A DNA stretch of 64,000 nucleotides from Pseudoalteromonas byunsanensis. Lineage in GTDB: Bacteria; Pseudomonadota; Gammaproteobacteria; Enterobacterales; Alteromonadaceae. The DNA lies in NCBI RefSeq assembly GCF_001854475.1, contig NZ_MNAN01000027.1:248001-312000 (forward strand), given 5' to 3'. The notes under the pieces were generated by a model. That model did no database searches, was not told the DNA's origin, and saw only the letters and a list, made by a program, of their open reading frames with translations. Shown piece after piece: positions 29,526 through 39,543 of the stretch (its first letter is position 1; each line of letters opens with the position of its first letter). Position numbers and translations under genes: made by a program.

Positions 29526-30035
29526 ATGATACGGATTTTGTTGGTATTGAGTATGATACTGACGTTCTGCGCAACAGCTTCACAACCTCAAGTTTACCGC
29601 TGGAAAGACGAAAACGGTAATTGGGTTTTTTCTGACGTACCTCGTGCAGGCTCAGAAAAAGTGAGTTTAAATAAACCCTTGAGTATGCCAATTACCGATA
29701 CCTCAATCCTTGAGCCTCGCAAAGTAAAAAAGGCTGTACAATACCAGTTGAAGATTTCATCTCCTGGACATAAACAAACGATCAGAGAAAACACCGGAAC
29801 CGTATATGTGAGCGGACAAGTCAAACCTGTTTTTAGCAAAGGTTTGACGGTACAACTATCACTCAACGGTCAACTGGTCAGTGAAAAGCAAACCAACACC
29901 ACCTTTGCCTTACGAAATCTAGAACGTGGAGAACACCATCTGGTTATGTACCTTTTTGACGAGCAGGGTACGAGAATTGCTACTAGTCCACAGAGTACAT
30001 TTTATTTGCATAAAACCAGTCGTATCAACCCATAG
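29526..30035 (+). CDS. DUF4124-domain exported protein
   Basis: A 169-aa protein with a signal peptide (core IRILLVLSMILTFCATAS) followed at once by a DUF4124 segment, QVYRWKDENGNWVFSDVPRAGSE, which resembles the start of many small envelope proteins. The rest (about 60-165) looks like a beta-sandwich/Ig-like domain (GTVYVSGQV, LTVQLSLNGQ). It lies between glnA and glnL, a placement seen in related marine gammaproteobacteria. No enzyme motif is visible and its function is unknown. Confidence 0.85.
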   Translation: MIRILLVLSMILTFCATASQPQVYRWKDENGNWVFSDVPRAGSEKVSLNKPLSMPITDTSILEPRKVKKAVQYQLKISSPGHKQTIRENTGTVYVSGQVKPVFSKGLTVQLSLNGQLVSEKQTNTTFALRNLERGEHHLVMYLFDEQGTRIATSPQSTFYLHKTSRINP

Positions 30036-30060
30036 CCCAATCAGACAGTGCATGTTATAG

Positions 30061-30077
30061 TGCACCAAATTGGTGCA
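30061..30077. promoter_or_regulatory. Perfect NtrC palindrome before glnL
   Basis: TGCACCAAATTGGTGCA is a perfect 17-bp inverted repeat matching the NtrC consensus, 24 nt before the glnL ATG. In E. coli an NtrC site over the glnL promoter represses basal glnLG expression; the same role here is inferred. Confidence 0.85.
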
Positions 30078-30100
30078 AAAGATTCTACAGGTGACCCAAT

Positions 30101-31180
30101 ATGGTACAAAGTACCCACCCTATGCTGAGTGCCCTATGGCATAACCTATCCACATGTGTGTTAGTGTTAGACAAAGAGTTTGTGATCCATTATGCCAATA
30201 ACAGCAGCAGTGAATTATTCGGGCTGGGCATTAAGCGGTTAATAGGCCAACCTATCAACGACATATTTAGCCATCATCACATTGACTTTGAACGCCTCAG
30301 TCAATATGCGCTCAACGATGGGGTTGATTGCCAACAGCACAGGGTAGACGTGGTGTTCATAGATAATCGCGCTGCCACATTGAACCTCCATGCAAGACGA
30401 ATTAACCACCAGCAGCAAACCTATATTCTACTCGAATGTCGTCGTATCGATGATGAAGTACGCTTTGATCAAGCCTCCAATCAAATGCATCAATATCAGG
30501 CTGCACGAACACTGATACGCGGATTGGCACACGAAATAAAAAATCCTTTAGGCGGAATTAGAGGAGCGGCGCAATTATTGCAGTACGAGAGCTGTCAGCA
30601 GGAACGCGATCAATGTGCACAGTTGATCATAGAGCAAGCGGACCGATTAACCGAGTTGGTGGATAGGCTGCTTGGGCCCAATCAGTTGCCCAAAAAAGCG
30701 CCGTGCAATATTCACCAAACACTCGAGTCCGTTATCAAGTTGAGTATGTTGGACAACGCCAGTCAAATAACATTATTAAAAGACTATGATCCAAGCATAC
30801 CCGATATCGTGATCGACCAAGCGAAAATACAACAAGTTGTGCTTAACATCGTGAGAAACGCTCAACAGGCGCTCGAAAGTTCAGGCAGCATCACCTTGAC
30901 TACGCGGATCAAACACCGCATGAGGCGGGGTGAACGCTTGATGAAAAAAGCGTTGTTGGTAAAAATTACGGATGATGGACCGGGTATCGCCGAAGAACTC
31001 AAAGATACCCTTTTTTACCCCATGATCACCAACAAAGAAGGTGGTTCTGGATTGGGTCTATCCATTGCACAAACTATCGTCGAGCAACATGGTGGCATGA
31101 TCGACTGTGATAGCTGGCCCGGACACACAGAATTTAATATTTACTTGCCGTTTGACGACGACGGCACGGGGAGCAAGTAA
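30101..31180 (+). CDS. glnL: Nitrogen regulation sensor histidine kinase NtrB
   Basis: A cytoplasmic kinase/phosphatase that acts on NtrC in response to PII protein. An N-terminal PAS domain (about 10-120) is followed by the H-box RGLAHEIKNPLGG with H144, and by a HATPase domain with an N-box (NIVRNAQQAL), DDGPGI and GGSGLGLS motifs. At 359 aa it is close to E. coli (349). Its stop overlaps the glnG start (TAATG). There is no signal peptide or membrane segment, as expected. Confidence 0.96.
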   Translation: MVQSTHPMLSALWHNLSTCVLVLDKEFVIHYANNSSSELFGLGIKRLIGQPINDIFSHHHIDFERLSQYALNDGVDCQQHRVDVVFIDNRAATLNLHARRINHQQQTYILLECRRIDDEVRFDQASNQMHQYQAARTLIRGLAHEIKNPLGGIRGAAQLLQYESCQQERDQCAQLIIEQADRLTELVDRLLGPNQLPKKAPCNIHQTLESVIKLSMLDNASQITLLKDYDPSIPDIVIDQAKIQQVVLNIVRNAQQALESSGSITLTTRIKHRMRRGERLMKKALLVKITDDGPGIAEELKDTLFYPMITNKEGGSGLGLSIAQTIVEQHGGMIDCDSWPGHTEFNIYLPFDDDGTGSK

Positions 31181-32574
31181 TGAAAACAGTTTGGCTAGTT
31201 GATGATGATGCTTCAATACGCTTTGTTTTAGACAAGGCATTATCACGAGCGGGATTTAACACCGAGAGTTTTGCCAACGGTCAAGATGTACTAACAGCTC
31301 TACAATACAGCCAACCGGCTGTATTGATTTCTGATGTAAGAATGCCAGGATTGGATGGCATGGCTTTGCTCGAAGAGATAGTCACACAATATCCAAACCT
31401 GCCCGTGATCATCATGACGGCACACTCCGACTTAGACTCCGCAGTGAATGCATTTCAAAAAGGTGCTTTCGAATACCTAGCAAAACCATTCGATTTAAAC
31501 GAAGCCACTTCCTTAGTTGAAAGGGCCTATCAAGCCAGCCAACAAGCTCGTAAGACTAAACGCCAAGCTCAAGAACAAAAACACCCCGATATTATTGGTG
31601 AAGCACCTGCCATGCAGGAGGTTTTTAGGGCTATAGGCAAGCTTTCCGCGTCGAGTATGAGTGTGCTAATCAATGGCGAGTCTGGTACTGGTAAAGAGCT
31701 AGTTGCCGGTGCACTGCACAATCATAGCCCACGCAAAGAAAATGCATTTATCGCACTTAACATGGCCGCTATTCCCAAAGACTTGGTTGAATCAGAGCTT
31801 TTTGGTCATGAGAAAGGCGCATTCACTGGAGCTGACAGCATGCGCCGTGGTCGCTTTGAGCAAGCTGATGGGGGCACATTGTTTTTGGATGAGATTGGCG
31901 ATATGCCTCTGGATGTACAAACTCGTCTACTACGGGTGTTAGCTGACGGGGAGTTTTATCGAGTAGGCGGACATCAAAGTGTTAAAGTCGATGTACGTAT
32001 CATCGCAGCTACACACCAAGACTTAGAGCAGTTGGTTAAAAAAGGCCAATTTAGAGAAGATTTGTTTCACCGCCTCAATGTGGTGCGATTAAAGCTCCCT
32101 GCACTTAGAGAACGCCCTGAGGATATCGCAAAACTTGCCCAACACTTTTTAGGCCGTAGTGCCAAGGAGCTACAGGTAGAGTGTAAGGTCCTCAATGACG
32201 ACGCTATTAATGTTATGAAGCTGTACCATTGGCCTGGGAACGTACGTCAGCTGGAAAATACCTGTCGTTGGCTCACGGTAATGGCACCTGGTGACCTTAT
32301 TGGGCCACACGACTTGCCCGATGAACTCAACCATACGGCAATCACCGATGAAACAACAGGTGACTGGTTAGATGCTTTTCAACAATGGTTAAATCAAGAA
32401 TTGAAACAAGGTAAAGAAAATATCTGGCCCGCTGTGCAAGCTCAGCTAGAAGTACGCTTGATAAAGACCGCGCTAAGTGCCTGCCATGGCCACAAACAAG
32501 ATGCCGCTTTGAAAATCGGTTGGGGCCGAAATACACTAACTCGAAAGCTCAAAGAGAGAAATATTCAAGATTAG
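31180..32574 (+). CDS. glnG: Nitrogen regulation response regulator NtrC
   Basis: A sigma-54 enhancer-binding activator. The receiver domain (1-120) has acidic pocket DDD (8-10) and phosphoacceptor D52. The AAA+ domain has Walker A GESGTGKE (166-173) and the sigma-54 contact loop GAFTGA (213-218). The Fis-type helix-turn-helix ends the protein ([18 protein letters not shown]). The 464-aa length is close to E. coli (469). It is translationally coupled to glnL. Its likely targets in this window are the sites upstream of glnA and glnL. Confidence 0.97.
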   Translation: MKTVWLVDDDASIRFVLDKALSRAGFNTESFANGQDVLTALQYSQPAVLISDVRMPGLDGMALLEEIVTQYPNLPVIIMTAHSDLDSAVNAFQKGAFEYLAKPFDLNEATSLVERAYQASQQARKTKRQAQEQKHPDIIGEAPAMQEVFRAIGKLSASSMSVLINGESGTGKELVAGALHNHSPRKENAFIALNMAAIPKDLVESELFGHEKGAFTGADSMRRGRFEQADGGTLFLDEIGDMPLDVQTRLLRVLADGEFYRVGGHQSVKVDVRIIAATHQDLEQLVKKGQFREDLFHRLNVVRLKLPALRERPEDIAKLAQHFLGRSAKELQVECKVLNDDAINVMKLYHWPGNVRQLENTCRWLTVMAPGDLIGPHDLPDELNHTAITDETTGDWLDAFQQWLNQELKQGKENIWPAVQAQLEVRLIKTALSACHGHKQDAALKIGWGRNTLTRKLKERNIQD

Positions 32575-32723
32575 AAGAAGTCGACTGGCACCTTAGTGTC
32601 AGTCTATGCCGACCTCTTGAAGTACCCAAATTGAATAATATTTGATTGAAAAGCATACAGTGGTTTCGTAGTTTAATATGTGCCGAAATACTCGGTCTAA
32701 CCTACATTTGTAAAGGATTTCAC

Positions 32724-32900
32724 ATGAAAATTAAATTACACAAGAAACCGTTAAAAAAACTCAGCGAAAGCTCCACTTTACCACGAGAGCTTACACCTCA
32801 GGCCGCAGGTGGTATGTATGCAACTTCTCCCCATAATAAGGGTTGTATCAGCTACCTGGGGATGACCTGCCCAACATCTCCATATGATCCTGCCTGCTAA
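32724..32900 (+). CDS. Small GG-motif peptide, putative RiPP-type precursor
   Basis: A 58-aa product with a good ribosome-binding site (AAAGGA). A longer in-frame start at 32646 would include an unlikely extension. Residues 1-28 are basic and leader-like (KIKLHKKPLKKLSESS, then LPRELTPQAA). A Gly-Gly pair at 29-30 is followed by a 28-residue tail rich in Cys (41, 49, 58), Pro, Tyr, Ser and Thr. This layout resembles GG-leader precursors of modified or secreted peptides. No LanB/LanC, radical-SAM enzyme, YcaO or peptidase-transporter gene lies nearby, so processing is uncertain. I cannot assign a named family. Confidence 0.6.
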   Translation: MKIKLHKKPLKKLSESSTLPRELTPQAAGGMYATSPHNKGCISYLGMTCPTSPYDPAC

Positions 32901-33009
32901 TTGAGTATGTAGTTGGTCGCTCGCAGTATCAGCGACCTAGCAAAATATCGTTGACCCTGCCTATAAAAGTCGCCACTATTAGTGATAAACCATAAGGCGA
33001 CTGAAACCC

Positions 33010-33468
33010 ATGAAATTACTTGAGAATGTGCCTCTTATTAAGCAATTGGAGATCATTAATCGGCTCGATTTTTTCAAAGGCTTTAGCCTATCTGAACGAC
33101 AAATTTTGTTAGAATCATTCGGTCGATTGTATTTGGTGAACGCGAATCGCCACGCTTTCAAACGCTTTGAGCTCGATAACCGCCTGTTTATCGTGCTCAG
33201 TGGCGAGCTGGTGATTTTTAAAAGTAGTCAGCTGCATGAATTAGGTCGGATCCGACCCGGTGAATTTATTGGGGAAGGAGCGTTTATTTGTCACCGTGAG
33301 CACTCAACTAGCGCCAAGGCGGTAAAAGACAGTATTTTATTAGCCATTACACCCGATGCGATGACACGCCTTCCTTCTGCCATAAGAGAAAAAGTCAAAG
33401 ATCAAATTATTGAAGGGATGAGTGTGAGGATAAGCAACCTTAGTAGCTTTATTGAAGATAATATGTAG
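33010..33468 (+). CDS. Orphan cyclic-nucleotide-binding domain protein
   Basis: A 152-aa protein made almost only of a cNMP-binding beta-barrel (about 18-125), with the phosphate-binding cassette recognisable in GRIRPGEFIGEGAFICHREHSTSAKAV. The cassette arginine expected near the AxR position is replaced by H/S residues, so cAMP binding is not assured. No DNA-binding helix-turn-helix follows; the C-terminal 25 residues are a short helix. It is not a Crp/Fnr regulator. It may be a regulatory subunit or a degenerate sensor. The gene lies between the GG-motif peptide and a convergent aminotransferase. Confidence 0.75.
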   Translation: MKLLENVPLIKQLEIINRLDFFKGFSLSERQILLESFGRLYLVNANRHAFKRFELDNRLFIVLSGELVIFKSSQLHELGRIRPGEFIGEGAFICHREHSTSAKAVKDSILLAITPDAMTRLPSAIREKVKDQIIEGMSVRISNLSSFIEDNM

Positions 33469-33551
33469 TTATCGGGCCTGCAGGAAAACAAACTGGCTGT
33501 GTGACTCATCACTTCCTATACAGTTAAAATAGCGTCTCAAAGCAAAAACAG

Positions 33552-33584
33552 AAGCAAAGATCGAAACCGCTTCGATCTTTGCTT
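33552..33584. terminator. Bidirectional terminator
   Basis: Arms AAGCAAAGATCGAA and its complement with a 5-nt loop, between the convergent CNBD and aminotransferase genes. T-rich flanks are moderate. Confidence 0.75.
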
Positions 33585-33603
33585 TATATGATAGATATAG
33601 CAG

Positions 33604-34842
33604 TTAAGCTACAAGTAGTTGCTTAAAGGCACTAAACAACCTATCCAACTCCTCAATGGTATTGTAATGCATACAACCAATGCGTACCACGCCGCCTTTA
33701 TCCATCACACCGAGTTGTTCACACAAGCCCTGAGCATAAAAGTTTCCATCCCATACACAGATATGTTGCTTAGCCAAAAATTCGGATACGGCTCGTGGCT
33801 CAAATCCCTCAAATGTAAGTGCAAAGGTAGGTGTTCGATCCGCCAGACGGGTTTTGTCAGAAATGCCAAACAATGAGATCTGTTCAAACTCAGCTAATCT
33901 CGTTAAGAAATGCTCACTGAGTGCCATTTCATGTTGCTTGGTTTTAGCAAACGCAACAGCCAAACGCTCACGACGTGGCGTATCTTCTGTCATGCCACTT
34001 AATTGAGCAATATAGTCAATTGCCGCGATAACTCCAGCAAGTCCCTCAAAACTCTGTGTGCCTGTTTCCCAGCGACCCGGTATTACATCCTTTGCTGGCT
34101 CCACCTTATAAGGAGTGAAGTTTTCCAGATGCTCGCGCTTGCCATACACAATCCCAACATGTGGGCCAAAGAACTTATACGCTGAACATGCCAAAAAGTC
34201 ACAGTCCAGTGCTTGTACATCCACCAACTCGTGTGGCGCATAGTGTACGGCATCAACATATACCAATGCACCAAATTGGTGCGCCAGTTCAATTATCTGC
34301 TTTATATCGTTGATAGAGCCCGTGGTATTAGACGCGTAAGTTACTGCAACTAACTTGGTGTTTTCGTTGAGAAGGCTTTTGTAATGAGCAAGATCAAGTG
34401 TGCAATCGGCTTCGTTGATGCGCACCGCGTGTACTGTTGCCCCTTTATCTTCTGCCGCTAAGCGCCAAGAAGATACGTTAGAATAGTGATCCGCATTGGT
34501 TACAATCACTTCATCACCCGCTTGCCATTGACGAGAAATCGCACGGCTAAAACTAAAGGTTAGGCTGGTCATGTTAGCACCAAACACTATCTGCTCTTTG
34601 CTGGGTGCATTAACTAAATCAGCAACAGCCTGGCGAGCGGTGTCCATCAAAGTGACTGTTTTCTCACTTGAGAAAAATGCGCCACCCAAATTGGAATTAA
34701 AGTAACCTAAATATGCTGACATCGCACTCAGTACTGACTGAGGCACTTGTGAACCTCCTGGACCATCTAAGAACATGGGCGATTGGCCATTCACCTGTTG
34801 CATCAGGGCTGGAAATTGGCGACGAATTTGATTGAGTTCCAT
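33604..34842 (-). CDS. Class V aminotransferase, cysteine-desulfurase-like (VC1184-type)
   Basis: A PLP enzyme of the class V aminotransferase fold. The start chosen (MELNQIRRQF) lies 8 nt after the upstream oxygenase stop; a longer in-frame start overlaps that gene. PLP-site residues are visible: D197 in DAVHYAPH and the Schiff-base lysine K223 in CSAYKFFGPH. The length (412 aa) and the GPGGSQVP opening fit the VC1184-like 'cysteine desulfurase family' group, which has no proven desulfurase activity and lacks an obvious catalytic Cys loop. It is operonic with a 2OG-Fe(II) oxygenase, so a role in amino-acid metabolism or modification is likely. The substrate is unknown. Confidence 0.85.
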   Translation of the reverse strand: MELNQIRRQFPALMQQVNGQSPMFLDGPGGSQVPQSVLSAMSAYLGYFNSNLGGAFFSSEKTVTLMDTARQAVADLVNAPSKEQIVFGANMTSLTFSFSRAISRQWQAGDEVIVTNADHYSNVSSWRLAAEDKGATVHAVRINEADCTLDLAHYKSLLNENTKLVAVTYASNTTGSINDIKQIIELAHQFGALVYVDAVHYAPHELVDVQALDCDFLACSAYKFFGPHVGIVYGKREHLENFTPYKVEPAKDVIPGRWETGTQSFEGLAGVIAAIDYIAQLSGMTEDTPRRERLAVAFAKTKQHEMALSEHFLTRLAEFEQISLFGISDKTRLADRTPTFALTFEGFEPRAVSEFLAKQHICVWDGNFYAQGLCEQLGVMDKGGVVRIGCMHYNTIEELDRLFSAFKQLLVA

Positions 34843-34850
34843 GTTTTGCC

Positions 34851-35483
34851 CTACGCTGTGAATACAAAACAATCTAGATAGCCTACTTTCTCGGTATCCA
34901 GCTTATTCATTGGAGTTGCATTGTGCCATACCTGACGGTCATTGATCAGGGCAAACAAGCCATCTTTGATCTCCATTTTAAAGCATGGCTCTGACTCTTT
35001 GTTTTCATAAACCAGTAGCTCACCACCGGCGATATTTTCATGAGAAACGCCACACACACACACATGATCGAAACCATCTTGATGAATTCCCTCTGGAGCT
35101 GGAGGTGTATCAGATTCAATGGCCAGCATACGGAATTGATGCACTTCAATATGGCGCTCATCTTCAATACCTGTCATCTGTTTGAACTCAGTCAGTAAAT
35201 GTTTGAAGCCATCACTGCTGATCAAGTCTGCTTCTAGATTTTCATAAACACGCTCAACATTACCTTGGAAAGTGTTTATTGAATCATCCTGAACAAATGC
35301 CTTCGTTGGTTGCAAACTCACTACATCATCAACAAATTTAAGCACCGAATATCGACGCTTACGAAATGCACCATCTGCATAGGGATTGTCTGGAAGTTGG
35401 TTAAATGAGGGCTTAACTGCTTCGATATGCGCCTGTTGGATAAAACGCAGTTGAAGCAGATTCTGGTTGTTTACTGCTGTCAT
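34851..35483 (-). CDS. 2OG-Fe(II) dioxygenase, amino-acid hydroxylase-like
   Basis: A 210-aa protein of the 2OG-Fe dioxygenase family that includes bacterial L-isoleucine/L-leucine hydroxylases. The iron triad is visible as H134-x-D136 (IHQDGFDH) and H187 (VWHNATPM), followed by a beta-strand core. It is first in a two-gene operon with the class V aminotransferase. Free aliphatic amino acids are the known substrates of characterised relatives; applying that here is inference. Upstream lies an AT-rich gap with no clear promoter consensus. Confidence 0.8.
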   Translation of the reverse strand: MTAVNNQNLLQLRFIQQAHIEAVKPSFNQLPDNPYADGAFRKRRYSVLKFVDDVVSLQPTKAFVQDDSINTFQGNVERVYENLEADLISSDGFKHLLTEFKQMTGIEDERHIEVHQFRMLAIESDTPPAPEGIHQDGFDHVCVCGVSHENIAGGELLVYENKESEPCFKMEIKDGLFALINDRQVWHNATPMNKLDTEKVGYLDCFVFTA

Positions 35484-35658
35484 TTCGCTGTCGCCTATTA
35501 ATGTAAAATTAGCGACAATTCTAATCGAAATTAAAATAAATTCTGTTTAATTTACCTATGATTTAGCGATAATATTGAATTAACAAACCTATTAGACATC
35601 ATAATACAGCTATTTAATTCAAAAATCACTGCGCAAAATTCAACCTACTTATAGACAC

Positions 35659-35688
35659 AAAAAAGCCGGTGATAACACCGGCTTTTTT
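35659..35688 (-). terminator. acnB terminator
   Basis: Arms AAAAAAGCCGGTG and CACCGGCTTTTTT with an ATAA loop, 16 nt after the acnB stop on the minus strand. It is also T-flanked on the plus strand. Confidence 0.93.
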
Positions 35689-35703
35689 AAGCAACTACCG
35701 CAA

Positions 35704-38301
35704 TTAAACAGCTTGCTGGATGATTACACCATCAGCTTTTTTAGTATACTGAGGCATTTTGTGGAAGTTCAAGTAACGGTATGTATCAGCTGCCGTTGCG
35801 TTGATCTTCGCCGCGTATTCTTGGTACTCAGCTGGTGTAGGTAGCTTACCTAAGATAGCTGCTACTGCTGCAAGTTCTGCAGAAGCTAAGAATACGTTTG
35901 CACCTGTACCTAAACGGTTAGGGAAGTTACGTGTAGAGGTAGACACAACCGTTGCTTTGTCAGCAACACGTGCTTGGTTACCCATACATAGTGAACACCC
36001 TGGAGTTTCGATACGCGCACCAACACGACCAAAGATACCGTAATAACCTTCATCAGTAAGTTGGTCTTTATCCATCTTAGTCGGCGGAGCAACCCAAAGT
36101 TGAGTTGGGATACGACCTGTAAAGCCATCTAATAGTTTACCCGCTGCACGGAAGTGACCAATGTTAGTCATACAAGAGCCGATGAACACTTCGTCTATCT
36201 TCTCGCCAGTTACATCAGAAAGAAGGCGTGCATCATCAGGGTCGTTTGGTGCACAAAGAATTGGCTCTTTGATGTCAGCAAGGTCGATTTCTAGTACGTG
36301 CTTGTACTCAGCATCTTGGTCCGCTTCCATAAGCTCAGGGTTTGCTAACCACTCTTGCATCGCTGTGATACGACGCTCAATAGTACGCACATCGCCGTAA
36401 CCTTCAGAGATCATCCACTTAAGCATTACAATGTTTGACTCAAGATATTCAGAGATAGACTCTTTAGAAAGCTTAACTGTACAGCCTGCAGCTGAGCGCT
36501 CAGCTGACGCGTCTGATAATTCGAACGCTTGCTCAACCGTTAAGTGTTCAACACCTTCGATTTCTAGTACGCGACCAGAGAATTCGTTGATCTTACCTTT
36601 CTTCTCAACCGTTAGTAGGCCTTCTTTAATACCGTAGTAAGGGATAGCATGTACTAGGTCACGTAATGTGATACCCGGTTGCATTTCACCTTTAAAGCGT
36701 ACCAAAATTGACTCTGGCATATCCAATGGCATAACACCCGTTGCCGCTGCGAATGCTACCGCACCTGAACCAGCTGGGAATGAAATACCTAGAGGGAAAC
36801 GTGTATGCGAGTCACCACCAGTTCCTACCGTATCTGGTAATAACATACGGTTTAACCAAGAGTGGATTACACCGTCACCAGGGCGAAGCGATACACCGCC
36901 ACGGTTCATGATGAAATCAGGAAGCGTATGGTGTGTATTTACGTCAATCGGCTTAGGATAAGCTGATGTATGACAGAATGACTGCATGGTTAAATCAGCA
37001 GAGAAACCTAGACAGGCTAAGTCTTTTAGCTCATCACGTGTCATCGGGCCCGTCGTATCCTGAGAACCAACCGTTGTCATCTTCGGCTCACAGTATTGAC
37101 CAGGACGAACACCAGGCATGTTACATGCCTTACCAACCATCTTCTGAGCAAGCGTAAAGCCTTTACCAGAATCGGTGATAATTGCAGGTTTACGGAAGAT
37201 ATCTTCTGCTTCCATACCCAAAGATGCACGCGCTTTGTCAGTTAAACCACGACCGATGATCAGTGGAATACGACCGCCAGCACGTACTTCGTCAAGAATT
37301 ACGTCTGACTTAAGTGCGAAAGTAGAGATCACTTCATCAGTACCGTGACGCTTCACCACACCTTCGTATGGGTAGATGTCAATTTGGTCACCCATGTTGA
37401 ACTCATCAACATTTAGCTCAATTGGTAACGCGCCAGAATCTTCCATTGTATTGAAGAAGATAGGTGCAATTTTACCACCTAAGCAAACGCCACCAACACG
37501 TTTATTTGGTACGAATGGGATGTCGTCACCCATGAACCAAAGTACTGAGTTAGTTGCTGATTTACGAGAAGAACCAGTACCAACAACATCACCAACATAA
37601 GCCAGTGGTAAACCCTTTGTTTTCAATTCATCAAGCTGTGAGATTGGACCGATTTCACCGTCTTTATCAGGCGTGATACCATCTCGTGCGTTTTTCAGCA
37701 TTGCTAAAGCGTGTAGAGGAATATCTGGGCGTGACCATGCATCTGGTGCTGGTGATAGATCATCAGTATTAGTTTCACCCGTTACTTTAAATACAGTAAC
37801 AGAGATTTTCTCTGCAACAGCTGGTTTGTTAAGGAACCACTCAGCCTTCGCCCATGATTCAATAACTTGCTTAGCAAATTCGTTACCTGCTTTAGCTTTT
37901 TCTTCTACGTCATAAAACGCATCAAACATTAATAATGTATTTGAAAGACCTTTAACAATGATAGGCGCAAGTGCTGCATCATCAAGTAATTCAATCATAG
38001 GTGCGATGTTGTAACCACCTAGCATAGTACCTAGCAATTCTGCCGCGTACTCTTTGCTCACTAGTGGTGATTCAGCTTCTCCCTTAGCAACCGCCGCTAA
38101 AAAGCCAGCTTTAATATAAGCTGCGTCATCCACACCAGGTGGTACACGGTTAACTAAAAGGTCTAGGATAAATTCTTCTTCACCTGCTACTGGTGACTTT
38201 ACTAATTCGATAAGATCTGCAGTTTGTTGTGCGTCTAACGGCTTAGGTACGATCCCTTGCTCTGCGCGCTCTTCTACATGTTTACGATATTCTTGAAGCA
38301 C
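35704..38301 (-). CDS. acnB: Aconitate hydratase B
   Basis: A [4Fe-4S] dehydratase that interconverts citrate and isocitrate in the TCA cycle; its apo form can bind mRNA in E. coli. The 865-aa length equals that of E. coli AcnB. The N-terminal HEAT-like domain (about 1-160) and swivel domain come first, as is special to AcnB. The catalytic part has [21 protein letters not shown] and the cluster cysteines in [11 protein letters not shown] and [11 protein letters not shown]. It forms a single-gene unit with its own terminator. Confidence 0.97.
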   Translation of the reverse strand: MLQEYRKHVEERAEQGIVPKPLDAQQTADLIELVKSPVAGEEEFILDLLVNRVPPGVDDAAYIKAGFLAAVAKGEAESPLVSKEYAAELLGTMLGGYNIAPMIELLDDAALAPIIVKGLSNTLLMFDAFYDVEEKAKAGNEFAKQVIESWAKAEWFLNKPAVAEKISVTVFKVTGETNTDDLSPAPDAWSRPDIPLHALAMLKNARDGITPDKDGEIGPISQLDELKTKGLPLAYVGDVVGTGSSRKSATNSVLWFMGDDIPFVPNKRVGGVCLGGKIAPIFFNTMEDSGALPIELNVDEFNMGDQIDIYPYEGVVKRHGTDEVISTFALKSDVILDEVRAGGRIPLIIGRGLTDKARASLGMEAEDIFRKPAIITDSGKGFTLAQKMVGKACNMPGVRPGQYCEPKMTTVGSQDTTGPMTRDELKDLACLGFSADLTMQSFCHTSAYPKPIDVNTHHTLPDFIMNRGGVSLRPGDGVIHSWLNRMLLPDTVGTGGDSHTRFPLGISFPAGSGAVAFAAATGVMPLDMPESILVRFKGEMQPGITLRDLVHAIPYYGIKEGLLTVEKKGKINEFSGRVLEIEGVEHLTVEQAFELSDASAERSAAGCTVKLSKESISEYLESNIVMLKWMISEGYGDVRTIERRITAMQEWLANPELMEADQDAEYKHVLEIDLADIKEPILCAPNDPDDARLLSDVTGEKIDEVFIGSCMTNIGHFRAAGKLLDGFTGRIPTQLWVAPPTKMDKDQLTDEGYYGIFGRVGARIETPGCSLCMGNQARVADKATVVSTSTRNFPNRLGTGANVFLASAELAAVAAILGKLPTPAEYQEYAAKINATAADTYRYLNFHKMPQYTKKADGVIIQQAV

Positions 38302-38538
38302 AATTTTGCCCTCTTGGTGACGTGAATCGTCTGGTCTATGTGATTGTTCATACAGACAAGACCGATAAATTCCGGTGGTTAATTATAAGGCCTTTGAGTA
38401 TAGATGAAAATCTTGCAACTGAAACTGGCGCTTAATAGTGACTATAAATACTATGAATGGCCCTATTGAAACAAGTATATCTCCATGAATGTTTAGTAAG
38501 TAGGAATCATTTGCAATTACAAGTTACCAAATTCGGGC

Positions 38539-38850
38539 TTATTGTGTGTGGGAAATTAATAACTCCGCTACGCGCTGTTTGACCGCGCGCTTGTCATCTG
38601 CATCTACACCAAAACGCTCAGCGAGTAATGCGATTTCTTCGTTACTGAGATTAAAAGATAAACGTTGCCGAGTCTTTTTTGATTTCACTTCCAAGTTGAG
38701 GATTTTACGGATCATATCTGATGGAGTCAGTTCCTGATCTATCGCCTGCTTCTTAATAGATTTTTGCACTTCACTACTGAGATCAAACGCCATTTGCGTC
38801 GCTCTGACAGCTTGCTCTTGGCGTTGCCATTTAGCTTTTGCATCACTCAC
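38539..38850 (-). CDS. Tandem ribbon-helix-helix-like small protein
   Basis: A 103-aa basic protein. Residues about 21-54 (MAFDLSSEVQKSIKKQAIDQ, LTPSDMIRKIL) look like a ribbon-helix-helix unit: a short strand followed by two helices. A second, weaker copy spans about 62-100 (RLSFNLSNEEIALLAERFGV). It is the last gene of the PspA-like operon, immediately next to the DUF2491 gene (no gap). RHH proteins usually bind short inverted repeats, and a repeated palindrome occurs inside this operon at 40693-40743. That it is the operon's own regulator is only inference. I do not recognise a named family. Confidence 0.6.
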   Translation of the reverse strand: MSDAKAKWQRQEQAVRATQMAFDLSSEVQKSIKKQAIDQELTPSDMIRKILNLEVKSKKTRQRLSFNLSNEEIALLAERFGVDADDKRAVKQRVAELLISHTQ

Positions 38851-39486
38851 TTAGTCACTCCCAGGGAACAGTTCTACAATATCAGATATCGGTCTGCTAA
38901 GGGTTAGTGAAACATCGGTTTCTCCACCATCCCAAATCTCAATGTTAAGGCTGTGTTTGTCATCATCTGAAGCCAAAGTAATTATTTCACAAGGCTCACC
39001 ACCTTCTTGCTCAAACTGCGGCAACGTCTGCTGGCGAAAATCACGCTGATGAAAGTAACACACAAAAGGTGCTTGCGTTTGCTGATAGCTGTTTCCTAGA
39101 AACTGACTAAATCGCTCAGGTGCGTTGACAACACTGATTTGCGTCAATGAGTCTTCGTCAAATATTCTCGCAAATTCATCCAGTGTGAAAATGTCGTCCA
39201 CGTCTTCACGTTGAACCTTTATTGAGAAGTTTGCCCATTGCTCACCATCTTCTTGCTCTATTTGCAAAAACACAACTTGCCCTGACTGATTTTCTAACAC
39301 CATTTCATACTCAGCACCATATTGATATTGGTAAGTATGCACGGCGACCACTCGCAAGCTCTGTCCTTTGAGCCATTTTGGATAAGCAAACGAGTCAATG
39401 AGCGTGAGCATATCACCAACCTTTAACTGTGAAGGTTCAGTTAGTTGGCGTGTCGGCACTGTTTTTTTCTTAAAAAAGTTAAACAT
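38851..39486 (-). CDS. DUF2491 family protein (YjfK-like)
   Basis: A 211-aa cytosolic protein opening MFNFFKKKTVPTRQLTEPS, with a beta-rich body (LKVGDMLTLIDSF, FLQIEQEDGEQW) and an acidic C-terminus. Length and opening resemble E. coli YjfK (DUF2491, about 219 aa). It lies between a PspA-like gene and the RHH-like gene in one operon. Function is unknown; in E. coli the homologue sits beside yjfJ (PspA-like) and yjfI. No catalytic motif is seen. Confidence 0.75.
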   Translation of the reverse strand: MFNFFKKKTVPTRQLTEPSQLKVGDMLTLIDSFAYPKWLKGQSLRVVAVHTYQYQYGAEYEMVLENQSGQVVFLQIEQEDGEQWANFSIKVQREDVDDIFTLDEFARIFDEDSLTQISVVNAPERFSQFLGNSYQQTQAPFVCYFHQRDFRQQTLPQFEQEGGEPCEIITLASDDDKHSLNIEIWDGGETDVSLTLSRPISDIVELFPGSD

Positions 39487-39543
39487 ATCTCACCTAAAAA
39501 AATGGCTGGGGCTAACTCAACAACCAGTTCACCCCCAGTTGGA

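Noticed and set aside
34267..34283. NtrC-like palindrome TGCACCAAATTGGTGCG inside the aminotransferase gene
   Set aside because: It encodes conserved protein sequence (AHQFGALVY region) deep in a coding region, far from any promoter; most likely coincidence.
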